Origin: Dyadobacter psychrotolerans | GTDB lineage: Bacteria; Bacteroidota; Bacteroidia; Cytophagales; Spirosomataceae | Assembly (NCBI RefSeq): GCF_004349265.1 | Contig: NZ_SMFL01000022.1 | Coordinates: 1 to 64,000, forward strand | Direction of reading: 5' to 3' | Length of the DNA: 64,000 bases | Shown here: positions 36,590-46,276 of the stretch, in pieces | Layout of the letters: each line of letters opens with the position of its first letter | Numbering within the stretch: position 1 is the first letter of the stretch | Position numbers and translations under genes: made by a program | Notes under the pieces: model-generated | What the model was told of the DNA's origin: nothing | Databases searched by the model: none | The model's input: the letters and a program-made list of their open reading frames with translations, nothing else

Positions 36590-37060
36590 CTCCTATGATT
36601 TGTGAATTACCTCGTACAGATGCCAATAAAAAGGTAAACGGATGTAAAAGGCAAGTGCTAGTTGACAGCGAGGGCAGGATCTGGTTTGCGCATATTCATG
36701 CCGCAAATCAGGCCGACGGTCCAGCATCCCTAGCTTTCATGGCTGATCTTATTTGCCAAAATGAACGCTTAGTAAAGATTTACGGAGATCAAGCATATAA
36801 TGGCGTTTTTGCGGATGATATCAGAAAAAATGGTTCGATTTTGAGAAAGCATCAAAGTCAGAATCTGCAAGCGGATTTATACCAGTAGCAAAAAGATGGG
36901 TTCTAGAAAGGACATTCGCATGGACTTTTTCTTCCACAGAATCATGAAAGATTATCAATATAGGAAAGTGGTGCTGCTGGAAATTTTAGCAGCTAGCATG
37001 AGTTGCCGGGAGTATGCTAATTTTTCTGTACGGGAATCTATAAAGATCACCACGCTATTA
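36590..37060 (+). pseudogene. IS5-family transposase remnant with frameshifts
   Basis: The plus strand encodes scattered parts of an IS5/IS427-type DDE transposase: TDANKKVNGCKRQVLVDSEG, IHAANQADGPASLAFMADLI and KIYGDQAYNGVFADDIRKNG. In other frames, FIPVAKRWVLERTFAWTF and FFHRIMKDYQYRK follow. The second acidic residue (GDQAY) and the last (ERTFAW) are recognisable, but at least two frameshifts separate them and the N-terminal third is missing. Confidence 0.7.
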
Positions 37061-37199
37061 ACAAATACCCTTGAAAGGGCAAGGTACGCTCCGGTCCAGA
37101 TTTTAGGAAGGAATCAAAGTACCAGTAAAGGCGGCAGGCTTGGTTTAGAAAGTTACTCAAATATAACACATTAGGGTATTTATTCGAGCCAAACCTAGT

Positions 37200-37480
37200 T
37201 TGTTCTGGGTATTCAACAGCCAATATGCTGTACACGGATTTTAGTATATCGCCTTCAAGTTGTGTGTCGCGGAGTTCTTTTCATAGCCGTGTCATTCCTG
37301 TTCGGTTTCGCTTAAAATCACCTTTCCATTTCCAGGAAAACTACCATTTTGTTTCGCAGACAACTCTCTTCGCCAACGATATAGCATCGCCGGTAGAATA
37401 TTGAATTCTTCTGCCAACGCACTAAGGTCGGTGCGGGTGTTGCCGACCGGCGGCGGCTTAGTTCAACGTACATCATTTTG
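37200..37480 (-). pseudogene. IS3-family OrfA remnant
   Basis: The minus strand reads LSALAEEFNILPAMLYRWRR, ELSAKQNGSFPGNGKVILSE and, past a stop, KELRDTQLEGDILKSVYSIL. This is the HTH plus coiled-coil pattern of IS3 OrfA, with its typical GSFPGKGK linker and ERDILKKAVSIF end. Stops and substitutions show it is dead. It differs from the intact OrfA at 946-1233, so it came from another IS3 subgroup. Confidence 0.6.
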
Positions 37481-37679
37481 ATTCCTTATCAAATACACTT
37501 CTTTTTACAGGTATAGATGTTAAGTGATAAAAGTTTCTCTTAGCTTAATGTCCACTTAAATATAGCAAGTCCAGTCGAATCTATTGGCGCGACAACTTCG
37601 GGTTTACTATACAATGTCTGGTAATTGTTTGAAAGACTTGGTTAAATTGCAAGATCTGTTTCGCGAAATTCTTTTGAAA

Positions 37680-39689
37680 ATGATTAAGCCCTTTTTAACG
37701 CTTAATGTCTGCGTGATATTTTTTTTCATCTGCTCAATGGCATATTCTGAAACTGATACACTCAGAATCACGGGATCTTCCTATTTTGATGAAAAAAGGA
37801 CTCAGGTTCTAAGCAAATACATTTCCTATAAGTTAAAAATACCTGTCAGATATGAAAACATTGTGTCTACCAAAAAGATGCATGCGCTGCTCAGGCAAGG
37901 CAAAGTAGATCTGGCCATGATGAACACCTTTCAATATGTGTTTGCCAAAAGCGACAGTATCAATAACATTGAACCTTTCATGATTTTGGGTGATAGCGCT
38001 GGTAAGGCAAAAACCTATCGCAGTTGTCTGATCGTGGCTCCATCGAGCAGTTACCGAAATATCCAGGACGTTATAAATGATGCTGCTCATATTAGCCTGG
38101 ACTTTGCGTATGTCTCATCTACATCTGGGCATATTGTGCCGAGAATGAAACTGGCTTCATTAAACGTTCCTTACCCGGAAGCACAGTTTGAGAGTATTCA
38201 ATATTCCGGCGGACATTTGGACGCTATAAACTCTGTTCTTACAAAACGAACGGATGCGGCCTTCGTCTCCTTTGATGACCTGACCAATTTCCAGCTGACG
38301 GGAAAAGTGGGCAAAGATGCTGTCAGGATTATATGGACCTCTGAGCCAATCGCACAAAGTCCCATCGTCATTCGCAGCAACCTACCCAAATCACTAAAAG
38401 CAGATCTCCGTAATCTTTTTCTGAACTTACATAAAGAAAATCCGGCTGTGTGGCATCACGTTCAGGAAAACTGGGGTGCTGTGGATCCTACCCGTTTTAT
38501 GGACGCGACAGAGGCGGATTTTGTGTCGGTACAGCAGGCTGCGGACAAGGTTGGAAAGCTAGTTTACTTTTTGAACTACTATGAAGAACGGCTTGCTCAA
38601 CAAGCGCAGGAGCTTAAAAATGGGGACCAATTGATCGGCAGACAGCAAAGCGCGATCACCAAGCAAAAGACCATTCTCGATCAGCAGATCATTCAGATCA
38701 AGACGCAAACATTTTCCCTGTATTTATTGGGCCTGGTGGTTTTGGGAATTATTGCAATTATTGTGGTGATCACACAGGCCAGCCGGTCAAAGCAAAAGTT
38801 AAATGATGCGCTCACTACAAAAAATGAAGAACTCGAACATGCGGTATATGACCTGAATATTGCCCAGGACAAACTTGTACACTCCGAAAAAATGGCGTCC
38901 CTGGGTCTTCTGACCGCAGGCATTGCGCATGAGATTAATAATCCGGTTAACTTTATTTTTTCAGGAATAAATGGTCTTGAAAAGAACATGAAAGCGCTGA
39001 TGAATGTGGTTGCAGAATACGAAAAGGCTGAACAGTTACCTTCGGATCAGCTTGCAATTCAGCGGGAACAAATTGCGGAAATCAAGCGTAAGAATCGATA
39101 TGAAGCTGTCAAGCAGAGTCTGGCAGAATTTATCGTTGGCATACGGATCGGGGCCAAACGCACCGCAGATATTGTGAGTGGACTTAGAAATTTTGCCCGG
39201 ACAGATGAATCGGAACGTACAAAGGCACACGTACACGATTGTCTTGATTCGACGCTAGTTCTGCTGCACTTCAAGTTTAAACAGGCGGGCATTGCGCTTG
39301 TTAAAAACTACGATGATCGCGTTCCGGAAATGTTCTGTTATCCGGGTCCACTCAACCAGGCTTTTATGAATTTGTTTACAAATGCTATCCAGGCGATCGA
39401 AGCCCAAAGTGATCAAATCAGTAGTCGCATTGAGTTAACAACCACGCATAAGAAAGAAATCGTTGAGATTGTCATCAGCGACAATGGTATAGGTATTCCT
39501 CAGAACATTATTGCGAAAATCTTTGATCCCTTTTTCACTACAAAACAGGTTGGCGAAGGTACAGGTCTTGGTTTGTCGATCACTTACGGTATTATCCAAA
39601 AGCATCAGGGGACTCTTGAAGTTAAGACCCAAGTAGGGGTGGGAACCACCTTTTTTATCTGTTTGCCTACAAACTTAACACTGACTTAA
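37680..39689 (+). CDS. Sensor histidine kinase with PhnD-like phosphonate-binding sensor
   Basis: A 669-residue membrane kinase and the probable sensor of the downstream locus. ATG 37680 gives a clean signal peptide (MIKPFLTLNVCVIFFFICSM). The periplasmic half (about 30-290) has the fold signature of PhnD/phosphate-phosphonate binding proteins: YFDEKRTQVLSKYISYKLKI, LLRQGKVDLAMMNTFQYVFA, and the ligand loop SSTSGHIVPRMKL, which corresponds to the STSG phosphonate-anchoring loop of PhnD. A coiled coil, a membrane helix (LYLLGLVVLGIIAIIVVI), HisKA with His417 (GIAHEINNPVNFIFSGINGL) and a HATPase (GTGLGLSITYGI) follow. The same sensor fold is used by tetrathionate kinases such as TtrS, so the ligand is inferred from context. 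A sigma-54 activator gene follows 44 bases later. Confidence 0.88.
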   Translation: MIKPFLTLNVCVIFFFICSMAYSETDTLRITGSSYFDEKRTQVLSKYISYKLKIPVRYENIVSTKKMHALLRQGKVDLAMMNTFQYVFAKSDSINNIEPFMILGDSAGKAKTYRSCLIVAPSSSYRNIQDVINDAAHISLDFAYVSSTSGHIVPRMKLASLNVPYPEAQFESIQYSGGHLDAINSVLTKRTDAAFVSFDDLTNFQLTGKVGKDAVRIIWTSEPIAQSPIVIRSNLPKSLKADLRNLFLNLHKENPAVWHHVQENWGAVDPTRFMDATEADFVSVQQAADKVGKLVYFLNYYEERLAQQAQELKNGDQLIGRQQSAITKQKTILDQQIIQIKTQTFSLYLLGLVVLGIIAIIVVITQASRSKQKLNDALTTKNEELEHAVYDLNIAQDKLVHSEKMASLGLLTAGIAHEINNPVNFIFSGINGLEKNMKALMNVVAEYEKAEQLPSDQLAIQREQIAEIKRKNRYEAVKQSLAEFIVGIRIGAKRTADIVSGLRNFARTDESERTKAHVHDCLDSTLVLLHFKFKQAGIALVKNYDDRVPEMFCYPGPLNQAFMNLFTNAIQAIEAQSDQISSRIELTTTHKKEIVEIVISDNGIGIPQNIIAKIFDPFFTTKQVGEGTGLGLSITYGIIQKHQGTLEVKTQVGVGTTFFICLPTNLTLT

Positions 39690-39733
39690 TTTAAGAAAGC
39701 AGATCGATTCCTATGTTTAATATTTATTAACTA

Positions 39734-41215
39734 ATGAGCATGGATCACAAGCCCTATACGATTTTGTACGTTGATGATGAAGAAATCAATCTGACTTTCT
39801 TTTCGGCCACTTTTTCCTGGGAATACAATGTCATTACTGCCTTATCCGCAGCAGATGCAATCAGACTTTTTCAGGAAAACGAAGTGGACCTGGTCGTGGC
39901 CGACCAGCGGATGCCGGGTATGTCGGGTGTGGAATTTTTTGAGCACATATACGGCCTTAATCCGGAGCCGGCGCGCATTCTGCTTACGGGTTACGGAGAC
40001 CTTGAGACAATTATTCAGGCAGTAAACCAAGGCAAGATTTTTCATTTTTTTCAAAAACCATGGGTTGAACAAGACCTGATAGCTGCTTTCGAAAGGGCTT
40101 TGAAAATCCGCACCTTACAGCGGGAAAACGAAGGCCTGATCGCACATTTAAAAAAATCAAACGATGAGCTCAGCCGCGCGCTGGGAGAAATCCAATCGCT
40201 TACCATGTTGCTTGAGGAAGAGAACCAGTTATTGCGCGAAGAAGTCAATGATAATTTTAATTTCGATGATATTGTTAGCAACAGCGTAAATTTTCAGGAA
40301 ATCCTTCATCGGACAGCCCGGGTGGCTGCCACTGAGGCGACGGTACTGATTACCGGCGAGACCGGTACCGGAAAAGAGTTGTTGGCAAGGGCCGTTCACC
40401 GGCTGAGTAAGCGAAGGCAGAAGCCCTTTATTAAGATCAACTGCGCCGCTCTGCCAATACAGCTCATTGAAAGTGAATTGTTTGGCCATGAAAAGGGCGC
40501 TTTCACCGGCGCGGTATCCTCCCGCCCGGGCCGCTTTGAGCTGGCGCATCAAGGGACTATATTTCTTGATGAGATAGGTGATTTCCCGCTTGAGCTACAG
40601 GCCAAGCTGCTACGTGTTTTGCAGGAGGGTGAATTTGACCGTCTTGGTGCAACTAAAACGACCAAAGTGGACGTCCGCGTGATCGCTGCTACACATGTTG
40701 ACCTGAATGCGGCAGTCAGAGATGGTAAGTTTCGTGCAGATTTGTTTTACAGACTTAACGTGTTTCCAATTCACACGCCGCCCCTGCGGGAAAGGCAGGA
40801 AGATATTCCCATGCTGGTAAGGCATTTTGTGCGCAAATACGCGCTTAAAAATGGAAAGGTGATTCGTCGTATCTCCAAAAAAACCTATCAGTTATTACAG
40901 GCACATCACTGGCCGGGTAACATCCGCGAGCTTGAAAACGTCATAGAACGTGGTGTGATCATGAGTAAAACCGATAAGTTCAAGATGCAGCCCGGTGAGC
41001 TTGGGTCAACGACAGTAGTTGCCGGATCGCAAAACGGAGTATTAGAATCTTTGGATCAGAATGAGCGGCTGCACATCGTCCGCGCTTTACAGCAAACAAA
41101 CTGGCGTGTAACAGGGGATCAGGGCGCCGCCCGGTTGCTTCAGATCAACGAGCGCACCCTGCAATCGCGCATCCGGAAATTACAGATCAGAAGGCCGAAA
41201 GAGCTTGATGATTAA
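39734..41215 (+). CDS. Sigma-54-dependent response regulator (NtrC family)
   Basis: This is the partner of the PhnD-like sensor kinase and activates RNA polymerase carrying RpoN. The receiver (about 1-125) has VDDEE and phospho-Asp57 (VVADQRMPGMSG). A coiled coil leads to the AAA+ core: Walker A GETGTGKE near 208, the sigma-54-contacting GAFTGA loop near 256-261, Walker B GTIFLDEIGD, and the arginine finger segment FRADLFYRLNVF. A Fis-type HTH closes the protein (GDQGAARLLQINERTLQSRI). With 493 residues it is full length. The next gene, SusC, has a -24/-12-like element upstream and no TAnnTTTG box, which fits direct control. Confidence 0.95.
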   Translation: MSMDHKPYTILYVDDEEINLTFFSATFSWEYNVITALSAADAIRLFQENEVDLVVADQRMPGMSGVEFFEHIYGLNPEPARILLTGYGDLETIIQAVNQGKIFHFFQKPWVEQDLIAAFERALKIRTLQRENEGLIAHLKKSNDELSRALGEIQSLTMLLEEENQLLREEVNDNFNFDDIVSNSVNFQEILHRTARVAATEATVLITGETGTGKELLARAVHRLSKRRQKPFIKINCAALPIQLIESELFGHEKGAFTGAVSSRPGRFELAHQGTIFLDEIGDFPLELQAKLLRVLQEGEFDRLGATKTTKVDVRVIAATHVDLNAAVRDGKFRADLFYRLNVFPIHTPPLRERQEDIPMLVRHFVRKYALKNGKVIRRISKKTYQLLQAHHWPGNIRELENVIERGVIMSKTDKFKMQPGELGSTTVVAGSQNGVLESLDQNERLHIVRALQQTNWRVTGDQGAARLLQINERTLQSRIRKLQIRRPKELDD

Positions 41216-41303
41216 TCATCAGCATTTTCGTATTTAAAATGATCGCTTTGTCTTGAGATTCCGGCTGGAAATTCGGAAAATCGGGCTGCGGGAAAAATAA
41301 TAT

Positions 41304-41391
41304 TGCACTTTAGCTGTAATTACCTGAATCGTTTCAACTATTTGAGATTCTGTTTATTATCTAAATGTTAGCTGGGATATGGCAAAGTGCA
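41304..41391. promoter_or_regulatory. Separated inverted repeat: possible activator binding sites
   Basis: TGCACTTT (41304-41311) and its exact complement AAAGTGCA (41384-41391) lie 72 bases apart, 94 to 182 bases upstream of the -24/-12-like element. Enhancer sites of NtrC-type activators normally lie at this distance. Each could be half of a binding site for the response regulator encoded just upstream. Confidence 0.4.
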
Positions 41392-41482
41392 GTTTTTGAC
41401 TAAATATCATCAAATACGGCCTGTTTAATCAAAATAACCTACTTTATTTTAGGTAAACTATTGATTATAAGCAATCTATTAT

Positions 41483-41498
41483 TTGGTTTGTTTTTTGA
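41483..41498 (+). promoter_or_regulatory. Candidate sigma-54 (-24/-12) promoter of the SusC operon
   Basis: TTGG and TTGA are separated so that GG (41485-41486) and the second dinucleotide (41497-41498) have the fixed 10-base gap of RpoN promoters. The -12 element reads GA instead of GC. It is the only GG-N10 match of any quality in the 316-base spacer. It lies 34 bases before the SusC start codon. Confidence 0.45.
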
Positions 41499-41531
41499 AT
41501 AAAGAATAGAAGTCTTTAATCACTCTATTCT

Positions 41532-44500
41532 ATGAAAAACAAGTTGTACTTCTTTAAAAGCCAGCAACTGAATCAAGGGCTTTTGCAAGCTTTTTTTATG
41601 CTGATCGTGACATTTTGCATTCCTGCGGGTGCAATGCCAGCTAAAAGGTCCCTGACGCGTGCTAGCAGCCCGGTGGCTGAAACGATCAAAGGAAAGGTAG
41701 TCGATGCCTCCAACAGTGAGCCGCTGCCGGGTGTGAATGTGTTGATCAAAGGAACATCGAAAGGTGCGATCACCGACGCATTTGGAAATTATGTTCTTGA
41801 ATTGCAAGGCGCCAGCGATGTGTTAATCTTTTCATTTCTGGGTTTTACAAGTCAGCAAATCCAGACGGGAAACCGAACTGTGGTCGATGTCGCATTGGTT
41901 GCCGACCCAAGACAGCTCAATGAAGTAGTTGTGACGGCCCTAGGTATCAAAAAGGAGAAAAAAGCGGTCGGATATGCCGTACAGGAAGTAAAGGGTGAGA
42001 CCATGGTGAAAGCCCGTGAGCCCAACGCAATTGCTTCGCTCACCGGCAAAGTGGCGGGTCTTACCATTGCGCAAAGCCCAGACCTATTTTCGAATCCTTC
42101 GGTTACTCTCAGGGGGCGCAGCGGTGTATTGTATGTGGTCGATGGGGTACCCGTTAGCACAGATTCCTGGAATTTAAGCCCTGACGATATAGAAACTTAC
42201 TCCGTTTTGAAAGGAGCAGGTGCGGCAGCACTATATGGTAACCGCGGACAAAACGGGGCGATCATTATAACCACCAAAAAAGGCTCAGGTAACAAAAAAG
42301 GCTTTCAGGTGGACTTCAATTCCAGTACCCAGCTTCAGGCCGGTTTTAATGCAATCCCAAAATATCAGACAGAGTACGGCCCAGGCAGTAACTTCCGGTA
42401 TTCCTTTGTGGATGGACGCGGCGGTGGGATCAACGACAACGACTACAATATCTGGGGTCCTCGATTCGAAGGTCAGCCGATTACACAGTACAATAGTCCC
42501 AAAGATCCTGCGACGGGCAAACTTCTGGCACTTCCCTGGATTGCAAGGGGGAAGGATAACTTCACAAATTTCTTGCGTAATGGTCTTTTAAGTACCAATA
42601 ACATTGCCATTTCTAATAAAAGTGACTTCGGAGATTTTCGCTTGTCGGTTTCACAACTCTTTCAGCGCGGTCAGGTTCCCAATACCAAGTTGGGTGGTAC
42701 GACCGTCAATATTGCTGGTGGGATCAACGCCGGAAGCAAACTTCGTTTTGACGCAAGTATTAACTACAACCGTCAGTATTCCCCTAATTATCCAACGCTC
42801 GACTACGGCCCGGCAAGTCCTATTTATATATTCACCGTTTGGGGTGGTGTAGATTATGACGTAATGGACATGCGCAACTATTGGCAGCCAGGTAAGGAAA
42901 ATGCCCAGCAGTTTAACCGTGAATACACCATTTATGACAATCCATGGATGACGGCCTATGAAGCTTTGAAAACCTACTACAAAAATGACACATACGGGTT
43001 TTTGCAAATGAATTACAAGCTTACAGACAAGCTGACTTTCAACCTGCGTACCAATGTAAGTACCTGGAACAGAAACCGCAGCACACGTGCTCCGATCTCT
43101 TCGAATCTGTATAATTTCGGTTTCCCAAATCAGGCTGGGGGCTATTCTGAAACCTATGATACTTTCTTTGAAAACAACACTGAGGCTTCTTTGAAATATG
43201 ACCGCAGACTCTCGCCAGATCTTGGCATGAGCGCATCACTTTACGGGAACCTGCGTTCTGTAAAAGTAACTTCACTGAATGGCACCACCACAAAAGGATT
43301 GATCGTGCCGGGCGTGTATGCATTGTCCAACTCGGTGCAGCCTGCTACTTCGAGCAATGACTATGCAAAGCGCCAGGTAGGCAGTGTGTATGGTTTTGTG
43401 GATATGGATTACAAAAATTTCTTATACCTGAACCTGACTGGGCGGGTAGATAAATCCAGCACAATGCCTGTTAAAAACAACACCTACTTCTATCCGTCGG
43501 CTTCATTGAGCACTGTTTTGTCGGAAGTAATATCATTTCCTGAAAAAATTTCATTCGTGAAACTAAGAGGCTCCTATGCAAACGTGGCAAGTGATTTTGT
43601 AAACGAAAGTGACCAGTACGGTATTTACAGCCTGATTCCTACCTATTCAAATTCGGGCCGTTGGAATAACTCTTACACTGGCGTGAGCTACACAGGAACA
43701 CTCTACAATGATAACCTGGAAGCGGCCCGCGTAAAGACGCTCGAAGTTGGTTTGGAAATGCGATTTTTCCAGAACCGCCTTGCTTTTGACGGAACCATAT
43801 TTCGTAATGTAGAGGGGCCCGGCATTGTCAATGTTGCGACTTCTGTCACTTCGGGCGTCTCAGGAATTCAGCAAAATGCATATACGTATATTAGGAAGGG
43901 TGCCGAGCTGACACTGGAAGGAACGGCTATTAAAACTGAAGATTTTTCCTGGAATGTAGCTGCTAACTGGTCGACAAACCACCGCTGGCTGGATAAAATC
44001 AATGGAACACAAATGCGTGATGGGAACATCAAGGTAGGTGACCGAGCAGATGCCTATTACATCAAGGATTTTCAACGCGACGAGCTTGGCAATATGATTG
44101 TCGGATCCAATGGAATGCCTGCCTACAATCCATACAATACGAAAATAGGCTATTACGATAACAAATTCACAGCCGGAATCAATAACACCTTCAAATACAA
44201 GTCGTTGCTTGTCAGCTTCCAGGTGGATGGACGTTTTGGTGGGAAGGTGAACAACTATATGTACACCAAACAGTTTGGTAGCGGAACTGCACCGGAATCA
44301 GCCAACGAATTTCGTCTGAAAGACTGGCAGAACAGAGATTTAGCAGGCTACAAGGGAAGTGTGATGACAGATGGCAAGCGCATTGTAAAAGGCCAGCTGA
44401 ATACCGATCAGGATGGTGTTGTCATCTCAGATACACGTGAATTTGCCACAAACGATGTGCCCGTACTTTGGCAGGCCTGGGCTACCAATTACTATCAGTC

Positions 44501-44756
44501 GGCGTATGTAGCAGCAAAAAACCGGACTTACCTGAAACTTCGGGAAGTGGTGATCAGCTATAACCTTCCTGCAAAATTATTAGCGAAAACTCGGTTCGCG
44601 TCAGCTGCCAGTATTTCACTTGTAGGCCGCAACCTGCTTTACATCACCGGCAAGTACACGAAAAATATCGATCTGGACCAGTTTACCGGAACGATCACAA
44701 GCTTTCAGACTCCTTCTGTGAAAAGCTTCGGCGCTAACCTTAATCTTACATTCTAA
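41532..44756 (+). CDS. SusC/RagA-family TonB-dependent transporter (pair 1)
   Basis: An outer-membrane importer of 1074 residues. After the signal sequence come a carboxypeptidase-regulatory-like domain (GKVVDASNSEPLPGVNVLIK), the SusC TonB-box region (LNEVVVTALGIKKEKKAVGY), a plug (SVTLRGRSGVLYVVDGVPVS; TYSVLKGAGAAALYGNRGQN, IIITTKKGSG), and a long barrel ending FGANLNLTF. SusC proteins act with a SusD lid to import oligosaccharides and other bulky ligands. Here the operon encodes phosphonate and phosphoester enzymes rather than glycoside hydrolases. It is the first gene of a tightly packed 10-kb operon and starts eight bases before SusD. Confidence 0.95.
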   Translation: MKNKLYFFKSQQLNQGLLQAFFMLIVTFCIPAGAMPAKRSLTRASSPVAETIKGKVVDASNSEPLPGVNVLIKGTSKGAITDAFGNYVLELQGASDVLIFSFLGFTSQQIQTGNRTVVDVALVADPRQLNEVVVTALGIKKEKKAVGYAVQEVKGETMVKAREPNAIASLTGKVAGLTIAQSPDLFSNPSVTLRGRSGVLYVVDGVPVSTDSWNLSPDDIETYSVLKGAGAAALYGNRGQNGAIIITTKKGSGNKKGFQVDFNSSTQLQAGFNAIPKYQTEYGPGSNFRYSFVDGRGGGINDNDYNIWGPRFEGQPITQYNSPKDPATGKLLALPWIARGKDNFTNFLRNGLLSTNNIAISNKSDFGDFRLSVSQLFQRGQVPNTKLGGTTVNIAGGINAGSKLRFDASINYNRQYSPNYPTLDYGPASPIYIFTVWGGVDYDVMDMRNYWQPGKENAQQFNREYTIYDNPWMTAYEALKTYYKNDTYGFLQMNYKLTDKLTFNLRTNVSTWNRNRSTRAPISSNLYNFGFPNQAGGYSETYDTFFENNTEASLKYDRRLSPDLGMSASLYGNLRSVKVTSLNGTTTKGLIVPGVYALSNSVQPATSSNDYAKRQVGSVYGFVDMDYKNFLYLNLTGRVDKSSTMPVKNNTYFYPSASLSTVLSEVISFPEKISFVKLRGSYANVASDFVNESDQYGIYSLIPTYSNSGRWNNSYTGVSYTGTLYNDNLEAARVKTLEVGLEMRFFQNRLAFDGTIFRNVEGPGIVNVATSVTSGVSGIQQNAYTYIRKGAELTLEGTAIKTEDFSWNVAANWSTNHRWLDKINGTQMRDGNIKVGDRADAYYIKDFQRDELGNMIVGSNGMPAYNPYNTKIGYYDNKFTAGINNTFKYKSLLVSFQVDGRFGGKVNNYMYTKQFGSGTAPESANEFRLKDWQNRDLAGYKGSVMTDGKRIVKGQLNTDQDGVVISDTREFATNDVPVLWQAWATNYYQSAYVAAKNRTYLKLREVVISYNLPAKLLAKTRFASAASISLVGRNLLYITGKYTKNIDLDQFTGTITSFQTPSVKSFGANLNLTF

Positions 44757-44764
44757 GCATTACA

Positions 44765-46246
44765 ATGATGAAAAAGCTAAAATACTTAATCATTTGCCTT
44801 GCGGTTTGCCTTGCATCCTGCGAAGACATCGCTGATTTGCAAAAAGACCCGGGAGCGATTACAAACCCGTCTGCGGACCTGATTTTTACCGGAATCCTGC
44901 TGAACGCTTACGATTCACCGTGGAGTTTGGACCAGCGGCATAATCAGTACATGACCCAGAACGAGGCCTATTACGAAGGCCAGCCTTACAGCTGGACGAC
45001 CGGTTCTTACGATGTGTTTTACACCAGTTTGAGAAATGTAAACCAAATGGAGCAGGTCGCCGATCAGGCAGGGGCCGTAGCAACGCAGTACAAAACGATG
45101 GCCAAATTTTTCAAAGCCTACTTTTACGCCCGTGCTACCGAAATGTTTGGTGATGTGCCGATGACTGAGGCGATCCAGGGTGTAAGCAGCCAGAATTTCA
45201 AACCTAAATATGACAGCCAAAAAGATATCTATGTGCAGGTTTTGAAATGGCTGGAGCAGGCCAATGCGGAGATGCCCGCTTTAATTGCAAGCCGGGCTAC
45301 GTTGCCGGGTGATTTTATTTACAACGGTGATCTGTCCAAATGGCAGAAACTGATCAATTCATTCCGGTTAAGAACCCTGATCAGTCTGAGCAAAAGGGCT
45401 GACGACACTCCCGAACTGAACGTTAAGCAACAATTTGCGACTATTTTGTCTAGTCCGGCGAAGTACCCGCTGATTTTGACCAATGCGGATAATTTTCAGA
45501 TTGTCTACAACACATTCAACACCTATCCGCTTTGGCCGAGTAATGGTGTGGTAGTTAAAAATGACAAAAGAAACACGTTGGCAGCCACCTATGCCAACAT
45601 CGCAAAGACAACCAGAGATCCGCGCCTTATGGTCGTAGCACTTCCGGCTGAGGCTCTGGCGGGTAATCAGGATGCATTTGCAAAATACGCAGGCGGTAAA
45701 ACCGGTGATTTGCAGTCGACGCTGCTGGACCAGGCCGGAAAAGGGCTTTTGTCTATGATCAACTTCGACTTCTGGGAGGCCTCGGCGGCGGGTGTGCCCG
45801 CAATTCAGCTTGGTGCTTCGGAGGTGAATTTTATCATTGCGGAAGGTATAAATCGTGGCTGGGCAACCGGTAATGCTGCCAACTATTACAAATCCGGAAT
45901 AGAGGAATCTATGAAGTTTTATAACATCGGAACAGCAGACATAGCCAGCTTTATTGCGGGCAATCCTTACCCTGAGGTTCAGACCGCTGCGCTCAATAAA
46001 ATACTGGAACAGAAGTATGTGTCCTTCTTTGAGAATTCTGGTAAGCAGGCCTATTATCAATTTCGCCGTACGGGTGTACCGACCTTCGAAGTTGGACAAG
46101 CCAACAGTAATAACAATCAGATTCCAACGCGCTGGGCTTATCCAACCTCAGAGTACACCAACAATGAATCCAATGTAAAAGCATCCATTCAGACGCAGTA
46201 TAGCGGAGCAGATACTCAGAACGGCACAATGTGGCTGACCAAATAG
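44765..46246 (+). CDS. SusD/RagB-family outer-membrane lipoprotein (pair 1)
   Basis: This is the surface substrate-binding lid of the SusC partner, 493 residues. It has a lipoprotein signal with LAVCLASC. The all-helical TPR-like fold is seen in segments such as AKFFKAYFYARATEMFGDVP, LPGDFIYNGDLSKWQKLINS and FRLRTLISLSKRADDTPELN. The type is SusD-like_2, which in many loci binds non-glycan ligands. The last third has LGASEVNFIIAEGINRGWA and YVSFFENSGKQAYYQFRRTG, which are typical. Confidence 0.94.
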   Translation: MMKKLKYLIICLAVCLASCEDIADLQKDPGAITNPSADLIFTGILLNAYDSPWSLDQRHNQYMTQNEAYYEGQPYSWTTGSYDVFYTSLRNVNQMEQVADQAGAVATQYKTMAKFFKAYFYARATEMFGDVPMTEAIQGVSSQNFKPKYDSQKDIYVQVLKWLEQANAEMPALIASRATLPGDFIYNGDLSKWQKLINSFRLRTLISLSKRADDTPELNVKQQFATILSSPAKYPLILTNADNFQIVYNTFNTYPLWPSNGVVVKNDKRNTLAATYANIAKTTRDPRLMVVALPAEALAGNQDAFAKYAGGKTGDLQSTLLDQAGKGLLSMINFDFWEASAAGVPAIQLGASEVNFIIAEGINRGWATGNAANYYKSGIEESMKFYNIGTADIASFIAGNPYPEVQTAALNKILEQKYVSFFENSGKQAYYQFRRTGVPTFEVGQANSNNNQIPTRWAYPTSEYTNNESNVKASIQTQYSGADTQNGTMWLTK

Positions 46247-46276
46247 AGTCCTTAACGAAGCATAACATTCAATAAT

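Noticed and set aside
37584..37679. Longer N-terminus for the PhnD-like kinase starting at TTG
   Set aside because: The extra 32 residues would precede a normal signal peptide that begins at the ATG at 37680.
41532..46246. A glycan-type polysaccharide utilization locus
   Set aside because: SusC and SusD alone would suggest it, but no glycoside hydrolase, lyase or carbohydrate-binding module is present within the locus.
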